DNA from: Acanthaster planci
Lineage: Eukaryota > Echinodermata > Asteroidea > Valvatida > Acanthasteridae
Assembly (NCBI RefSeq): GCF_001949145.1
Contig: NW_019091604.1
Span: 239,474-275,228 of the forward strand
Length of the DNA: 35,755 nt
Direction of reading: 5' to 3'
The notes under the pieces are model-generated. The model saw only the letters and a program-made list of their open reading frames with translations. It had not been told where the DNA came from and ran no database searches. Every line of letters begins with the position of its first letter. The stretch's first letter is position 1. A program made the translations under genes and the position numbers. Below, piece by piece: positions 30,864 to 35,755 of this stretch.

Positions 30864-32200
30864 GTTCTCATCAGGAAACGATAAATCCACCAGAACGGCA
30901 GCTTTTTGACCCACAAAACACCTGGCAGCAGCGAGCCCTGAAGATGCCCTGAGACGTTTCACTTCAGCCATTTATGGTACTGTCTCTAAATCCAGTCTGC
31001 GTCCTTATGTGAAGTTTGAATGCACACCCAATTATGCCGTAGAAGCTGATGTGAATATACATGTATAGACAAGGGTAGATGTTCACACTTCTTATAACAT
31101 ACCTCAGTCTCTTACTGACTTCACATCTGATGTTGAGACGGTTCCTGATATCCTGAAAAAAATACCGGTGTACACTGATGACGACAGTTTAGCTGTAGAG
31201 CATGAGATTCGTTCCCAAGCAGCTAATCCATTGTGACACAAATTTAGAGAGGGCCGTGCGACTTAATCAATTATTCACAGTATTGTGACAAAATTAAGAA
31301 AAGTGGAAAAAGATGGAACAACAAGCAAAGGAATTGATATAACCACATGCAACATTATCAGACGCATCAAGGGTTATGTCAAGCTTGATCAAAGCATTGA
31401 GTCAATCCAATATGGGAAAAAGAATGAGCTTGTTGCACGTGAGAAGTACAGAGCGGAAGCAAGCTTGAAGAATAACAGCTTGATGGTTGAGGGAGTAGGT
31501 CTATTCATGCTCAAAGATGAGCCGTTTTTTTTGGGGGGGGGGCTTCTCCGGATGCCCTCATTTCATGCACTTGCTGTGGCAATGGTGTTCTTGAAATAGT
31601 GTCCTTATTCCATACTCAAACAAAACCCCACACCCCATAACTTGGGATATTTGTCCACAGACAGTGACGGGATTGTAATACTCAAACAATCACATCAGTA
31701 CTACACCCAAGTCCAAATGCACATGGCTGTTACTCAGTGGAAATGGTGTAACTTTTTTGTGTACACTGGTAATGGTAACCATGAAGAAAGAATAATATTT
31801 GATGAAGCTTACTGGTTAGAGATGGTCAAATTAGCCACCACTTTCTTTCATGATTATGTTTGCCCTGAACTGGTCTCTTGTAAACGGAGGAAGTGGACAT
31901 CATCATCATACTTATCATCAGGTGCTGTTAGTGCTGCACCTGACCTGTTTATCCTCCTCCAGCCAAAGAATAAACTTCCAACAAGAAAAAACAAGACAAA
32001 GAAAACGGGAGGTTAAGCCCATTTGCTTGTGTGGACACTGCCAGGAGGAATGCAAGGATGTGAAGGATAATGCAGATGACTGCGACAACAGGGTTGGATG
32101 GAGTGGATGCAGACAATGGTTTCACTGGGGCTATGTGGTTTTTCTCAGATGTTTCTTTGTAGCACATCTTGGTATTGTAGAAATTACAAGTAAAAAGTAG
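30864..32200 (+). pseudogene. exon 3: YqaJ/lambda-exonuclease-like nuclease and PHD-like finger
   Basis: One frame holds from 30864 to about 31532 despite stops at 30907, 31066, 31234 (TGA for the Trp before HKFREGRAT) and 31264. Nuclease landmarks: YGKKNELVAREKY with the first catalytic Glu; FFLG then, in the next frame, ASPDALISCTCCGNGVLEI with the catalytic Asp and Glu; then CPYSILK in the first frame, where the Lys codon of E-x-K has been destroyed by loss of two bases at about 31599. QSHQYYTQVQMHMAVTQWKW and CNFFVYTGNGNHEERIIFDE complete the fold (31690-31810), then a FFHDYVCPEL ending. After a shift near 31985 comes ICLCGHCQEEC...GCRQWFHWG (about 32020-32130), a PHD-like Cys/His arrangement. 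Nuclease activity is not expected from this copy. Confidence 0.8.
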
Positions 32201-33249
32201 ATACTGGCAATAACATTCCAACGAATTGCACTTTCAGTATTTTTCTTGGGTTGCTAAGATTGTAAAACTGAGATGAGAACATACAGTACACAAAAATGAG
32301 ATTTAAATTAGCACATTATCCAGTGTCTATTTTACTGTCAAAGCTTTTAAAATTTTGTTTATCGTACTATTAAAGTACATGTACTGTTTTCTGTTGTAGT
32401 CAGAGGTTTTGTGAAGTATAGTAATATGAGAATGCATGTATACCACATTATACGCAGTCATAAAAAAGATGTATTTTGGACAATTGCACATGTATTCTCA
32501 AATCACACGAAAAAACTTCCAATTTACGTACTAGATGTACCATTTATAAACATTACATATGCTTTTTGCACCAAATTTATTCCAACTATGGTCCAGGTGA
32601 ACACTGAAATAGTGAACAATTTTCTCACCAAAAACTGAAACTAAGGCCACATTTTCATTGAAGGGGTTTTCCTTCAAAGATGTGTATTCAGGACTGTAAA
32701 CTAAATGTATAAATGCACATGTTCAGCTATATAAATGAGTTACTATATTCACTGTTCTGGTGAAATAAAATGCATGTAAAAAGTATCTTTTCTTCCAAAA
32801 AATAACATAAATTGTTCCCTTTGTGAAGAATATTGAGGCCAATATTCATTGGTTGCAGTGTTCACATAACTTTATTTCGTGCTCATGGGATAATACATGA
32901 CATGTCAGTTTAGTTAGTGGACAACTTAGAGATGATTAAAACTACATGTAGTCCAATCCCTCTAACCAGTCTAAATCGAGATAAAAAGAAAGGCAGTAGA
33001 ACAAGAAATTAATTATCTTAACCCACAGATAAGTATTCATGTACATGGTTAACTTTACAGGTCGTAAAGCAATGGAACTACACCTATTTCCAACACTCTG
33101 CCAATTGTAACCCTATTTGACAAAATATTGACTGGAAAATAAATGCTTATATTTAGCGTCACTGATAAGGGTTAAATAAGTAAATGATTTTAAGGTTCCT
33201 TTATTATTGGAAAACATCATCATTACAGACAGAAAAGCACAAAACTCAC
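32201..33249. other. non-coding stretch
   Basis: AT-rich; no supported gene. A polyadenylation-like AATAAA at about 32764 lies downstream of the pseudogene. Short open frames (32411-32638) lack family features. Confidence 0.5.
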
Positions 33250-33271
33250 CATCCAATCCACCTCCTGACAT
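33250..33271 (-). CDS. candidate 22-bp first coding segment MSGGGLD, unassigned
   Basis: On the minus strand CCAACATGTCAGGAGG starts at 33271, and after seven codons plus one base comes a donor, GATG/GTGAGT (33250/33249). The ribosomal protein SA family begins MSG(G/A)LDVLQ, so MSGGGLD plus a G-starting codon would fit, but seven residues cannot prove it and no second exon was found. Alternatively this is a leader of the adjacent retrotransposon: the sequence just upstream (GGGGCGGCTGTGTAGCAAAC, 33338-33357 complement) looks like the kind found in BEL/Pao terminal repeats. Confidence 0.3.
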
Positions 33272-33479
33272 GTTGGGGAAAATATGGCGTGTGCGCTGCT
33301 TGCAATCCGGCCAGAGACGGCGTGCTTCACTAAAGTAGTTTGCTACACAGCCGCCCCTAAACTGTGAGAAACAGTTTACTTCCTACAGGCAAGCAGTTGT
33401 TAAGGAACACTGAGATTTTTGTAATACAATAACACTTTAAACAGTGAAGTAATTGGCAAGGGTAACTGGTAACAAGTTT

Positions 33480-34240
33480 GACTGGACAAGATTTCAGAAT
33501 GGCCGCCCCATGTTGATGGGGTAGGTGAAGATGAAAGTACCAACTTGTTCTTGTTTGGACTCGAAGGGACAGTGTCAGATGCTTCAGCTCTGTCTTCGGT
33601 CTCATCAGGCAGCCAGATCAGCTTAGCAACCGGGCGGATGTAAACTCGACCACCTGCTTCCACTCACAGCACGTACTCGTCCATCATGATGACGCGACCA
33701 AAGGCCAGGAAGCACAGACCTGCTGCAGATCTATTATCAAAACCACATTTCCAACTGCCAGATCCTCTTCTTCCTTTTGCCATTTCTGGCGAGCTTGCAT
33801 CGAAGGAAGATATGAACTGACAAACTCCTTCCAGAACTGCTGCATCAATGCCTGACAAACCAGGCGTCATTTCACTGAAGGCCTTGGTCAACTCTTTCAA
33901 TCTTCCCTTGAAATTGGTTCCATTGTCACATAGGATCTCATGTGGGGTACCTCTTTGAGACCGAAAATGGTTAAATGCCGTCAGAAATGCATCAGCGTCA
34001 AGGGAGTCTAGCAGATCAAGGTAGACCACTCAAGTGGTCATACACTTCCAAAATGATTTCCCATTCTTTGCTCACTTCTCCGACCAAGGGAGACCGTGAA
34101 TGGGCCAAAGCAATCTACTCCGGTAGAATAGAAAGCAGGTTTACCAATGCGGAGCCGGGATGACGGTAGATCTGCCATCTTGGGAATGGAGGGTTTCCCA
34201 CGTCGCCTGATGCAGCCCTCACACCAACTTTGTAGGCTTC
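33480..34240 (-). pseudogene. BEL/Pao integrase (broken)
   Basis: Read on the minus strand. From about 34240: CEGCIRRRGKPSIPKMADLP (the zinc-site cysteines and linker), then TGVDCFGPFTVSLGRRSEQR with the first catalytic Asp near 34114. A stop and frame change follow at about 34060-34030. The frame 34029-33664 gives VYLDLLDSLDADAFLTAFNH and HEILCDNGTNFKG with the second Asp. The third acid (the WER segment) is not visible, so the middle is deleted or scrambled. The C-terminal part resumes with FGRVIMMDEYVL, a TGA at about 33663, then GGRVYIRPVAKLIWLPDETE, typical of BEL/Pao integrase ends. Integrases insert the element's DNA; this copy is dead. Confidence 0.83.
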
Positions 34241-34351
34241 TAATGGACTGAGACGGAGATCAGCAAGAACCATGTCCGCACCGCAATGTCCCAAGCGGCA
34301 ATCGGCCTCTTGAATGAGCAGACGGGTAATTGGATGCTTTGGATCTAGCAC
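34235..34351 (-). pseudogene. BEL/Pao pre-integrase region, HHCC-type zinc-binding part
   Basis: Minus strand: LDPKHPITRLLIQEADCRLG, then HCGADMVLADLR. This is the family's H...H.G...L..LR stretch, but the first His position reads Asp-Cys. The link to the CxxC at 34232 is frame-shifted and several residues are missing. Confidence 0.7.
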
Positions 34352-34452
34352 TATCAGATGCTTGGCGTAAGAGTCCAGCTCTGACGCCCGACGGAGATGC
34401 CCACCAACCCTGATCAGCTGACTTTCAGCATCATATTCAGGGCAGAGACAGC

Positions 34453-34725
34453 TCAGTCAACTTTTGGTGGATACAGGCTTGCCAGCGGACAAAGTCCATT
34501 CTGGAAGCAGTCTGTCTGTACCCGCTGGAACAAGAGCCTCTCAATATTGGGTCGGTCATCAACGCTCAGGAACAAAGGTTTTTCTTCCCCTTGGGATTGG
34601 TCCAGAGCTTTACTGTACCCTTCAACCAGCTCGTCCCAATTATCAAAGCCTGAAACATCAACCTTTGGGCTTTTTTCTTGGGGTGTCACCATCAGCCCTG
34701 TGAAGAAGTCTGGTTTCACTTCCAA
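34453..34725 (-). pseudogene. BEL/Pao segment between RNase H and integrase
   Basis: Minus strand: VKPDFFTGLMVTPQEKSPKV, FDNWDELVEGYSKALDQSQG, RPNIERLLFQRVQTDCFQNG. The helix with a long run of charged residues before the zinc site is usual in BEL/Pao polyproteins. The frame upstream (about 34726-34790) reads HSETDWPKEPLKLTKEEVHL in line with it. Confidence 0.65.
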
Positions 34726-34842
34726 ATGGACCTCTTCTTTGGTAAGCTTCAGTGGTTCTTTTGGCCAGTCTGTCTCAGAATGAAGCAGAAAGAATGGAGT
34801 ATGCCATCGAATGCTGTCATGTATTTGTTACAATGGGAGACC

Positions 34843-34970
34843 TCAAGTAAGGTCATCTGCAGGATTGTTTTGCGACTCTACATACTGCCAGGTGACATGA
34901 TTCATCAGCCGTTGAACTTCAGCGACCCGAGCACCAACGAATCTGTTATCTGTTTCTCAGAGTTGGGTTC
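34843..34970 (-). pseudogene. BEL/Pao RNase H tail
   Basis: Minus strand: RFVGARVAEVQRLMNHVTWQ then YVESQNNPADDLT, followed by TGA (34845-34843) in place of Arg. The (N/H)PAD-L-(T)-R-G ending is the conserved end of RNase H in BEL/Pao elements. It begins directly after the RT fragment: the rest of RT and most of RNase H are missing. Confidence 0.8.
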
Positions 34971-35505
34971 TTTCCAGAGAAAGCGTAGCTAAGGGCGGTC
35001 GGCTTCCAAAGTTGAGATGCATTGAAACATCGCCTTGATGTCCCCACATATGTCCATGGGGTGTTTTCTGAACCTGAGGAGAACACCCACCAATGATGAC
35101 CCAAGAGAAGGGCCTGGAAAAAGGTTTTCATTCAGGGATTCACCTTGGTATCGAAAGGCACAATTGAAGACAAGGCGGAACTTGTCATTCTGGTGCACAA
35201 CATGATGCAGAATTTACCACTGCCACTCTGGTCACCTCCCTTGTGGACAACAGTATGGACAAGGCCTTTTTCCTTGAGTTCCTGGATCTTGTGACTATGA
35301 ATCTTTGCCAAATTGGGGTCTTTCAACAGGTGTTGTTCATTTCTCTTCAATGAAGGCAGCACTGCACTGGCTGGACAGGAGAGTGTGGGCTTATCAAGCC
35401 TCCACAGAAGTGGTGTCGCCACTCGGTGCACGTCATCCACCTTGACATACGTTGATTTTGCTTCAAGCAGGTCCACCGCTCTTTGGTCCTGCTTTGATCA
35501 GGTAA
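34955..35505 (-). pseudogene. BEL/Pao reverse transcriptase, N-terminal half only
   Basis: Minus strand, starting about 35505: AVDLLEAKSTYVKVDDVHRV and PLLWRLDKPTLSC (the segment before RT), then IHSHKIQELKEKGLVHTV. The RT follows: NDKFRLVFNCAFRYQGESLN, then GPSLGSSLVGVLLRFRKHPM and CGDIKAMFQCISTLEADR, with the first catalytic Asp in GDIKAMF. A TAG stop (34991-34989) and then LRFLWKEPNSE precede the jump into the RNase H tail near 34945-34970. There is no YVDD box, so about half of RT and most of RNase H are deleted. The 5' part (gag, protease) is absent beyond 35505, where unrelated repeat DNA begins. Confidence 0.83.
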
Positions 35506-35516
35506 CTTTGTATATA

Positions 35517-35690
35517 ACGGGTTTGCCCTTACCCAACGTATATTAATAAGCACTGTTATATATAATTAACATCTCCCCAACGCAAAAATACATCTTGATA
35601 CAGTGCTTATTAATATACGTTGGGTAAGGGCAAACCCGTTATTAAATAATTAACATCTTCCCAACGCAAAAATACATCTTGAAAATAGTT
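35517..35690. repeat. A(inverted)-B-A-B repeat cluster at the BEL boundary
   Basis: Block A (CAGTGCTTATTAATATACGT, TGGGTAAGGGCAAACCCGTT) lies forward at 35601-35640 and inverted at about 35519-35556, making a 40-bp inverted repeat. Block B (AATTAACATCT(C/T)CCCAACG, CAAAAATACATCTTGA) follows each, at 35566-35598 and 35647-35681. A single A-B unit occurs at 6561-6660. This DNA borders the broken 5' end of the BEL element. Confidence 0.75.
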
Positions 35691-35755
35691 CACGGTACCC
35701 GCTGCTTCATTTGACTCGGACCGGCCATCCGACCCCGGCAAGCTCGGTGGTCGAG
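35691..35755. other. window edge, non-coding
   Basis: Short GC-richer end (GGACCGGCCATCCGACCCCG) without a recognised feature. Confidence 0.4.

Larger units (their letters stand above)
28891..32200 (+). pseudogene. three-exon SAP-SWIM-YqaJ nuclease-PHD gene, decayed
   Basis: A multidomain gene can be followed across three exons: 28891-29529 (SAP-like helices plus conserved N-terminal block), 29944 to about 30145-30157 (second half of the SWIM zinc finger) and 30864-32200 (YqaJ-like nuclease, then a PHD-like finger). Introns have good borders: CAGG/GTAAGG at 29529/29530, CTGTGCAG ending at 29943, and CCTTGACAG ending at 30863. The first intron joins the SWIM motif in frame. Lesions include TAG 29422-29424, a frameshift before 29507, TGA in exon 2, four stops in exon 3, a shift at a run of ten Gs and a two-base loss at the nuclease EIK motif. 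Proteins of this kind are, to my knowledge, lineage-expanded and uncharacterised in marine invertebrates. The fold suggests a DNA 5'-3' exonuclease/recombinase-related enzyme; biological role unknown. Retained introns argue against a retrocopy. Confidence 0.8.

Noticed and set aside
30732-30971. Minus-strand frame of 79 codons
   Set aside because: It is the shadow of the plus-strand exon starting at 30864, which shows family similarity.

Overview
The window looks like animal nuclear DNA, most likely from a marine deuterostome invertebrate (echinoderm or hemichordate). It is AT-rich and intron-bearing, with no operons or ribosome-binding sites. The palindromes TACATGTA and TAGGCCTA are scattered through it in a way I associate with those genomes. 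Most of it is decayed mobile DNA with a few host exons between the repeats. The taxon is inferred from sequence style, not from a diagnostic gene.

Left part (1-6300): the window opens inside a tyrosine-recombinase retrotransposon of Ngaro/DIRS type (reverse transcriptase, RNase H, tyrosine recombinase, then an SGNH-type hydrolase). It is broken by stops and frameshifts and followed by tandem repeats that look like its terminal repeats. About 2.7 kb of non-coding DNA with several hairpins follows. A short element with piggyBac-like ends (6304-7014) lies just before the clearest host exon, the first coding exon of tropomodulin on the minus strand (7050-7175).

Middle part (7.2-25.8 kb): mostly repeats. 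It contains an orphan gypsy-type gag pseudogene (13719-14555), a 145-bp repeat array in mixed orientation (14640-15420), 170-bp repeats centred on a TGACGTCA-like palindrome (16.33-16.64 kb), a GC-richer block without recognisable genes (18.3-20.1 kb), and a composite of pogo/Tigger-like elements with TA-flanked inverted ends (20340-24557).

Right part (25.9-35.7 kb): foldback elements; a convincing first coding exon on the plus strand (28152-28288) whose end resembles the start of the RNA polymerase II import factor Iwr1/SLC7A6OS; then the most interesting locus, a three-exon decayed gene (28891-32200) with SAP, SWIM zinc finger, YqaJ/lambda-exonuclease-like nuclease and PHD-like parts in order. 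Its splice sites survive, so it is an unprocessed pseudogene and not a retrocopy. The window ends in a minus-strand BEL/Pao retrotransposon (about 33.5-35.5 kb) with a deletion joining mid reverse transcriptase to the tail of RNase H. It is bounded by an inverted repeat whose unit also occurs inside the small element at 6.56 kb.

The genes do not form a pathway. The picture is of host first exons (tropomodulin, Iwr1-like, one unassigned) separated by dead selfish elements. No tRNA, rRNA or CRISPR was seen. The base at 6533 is an N.
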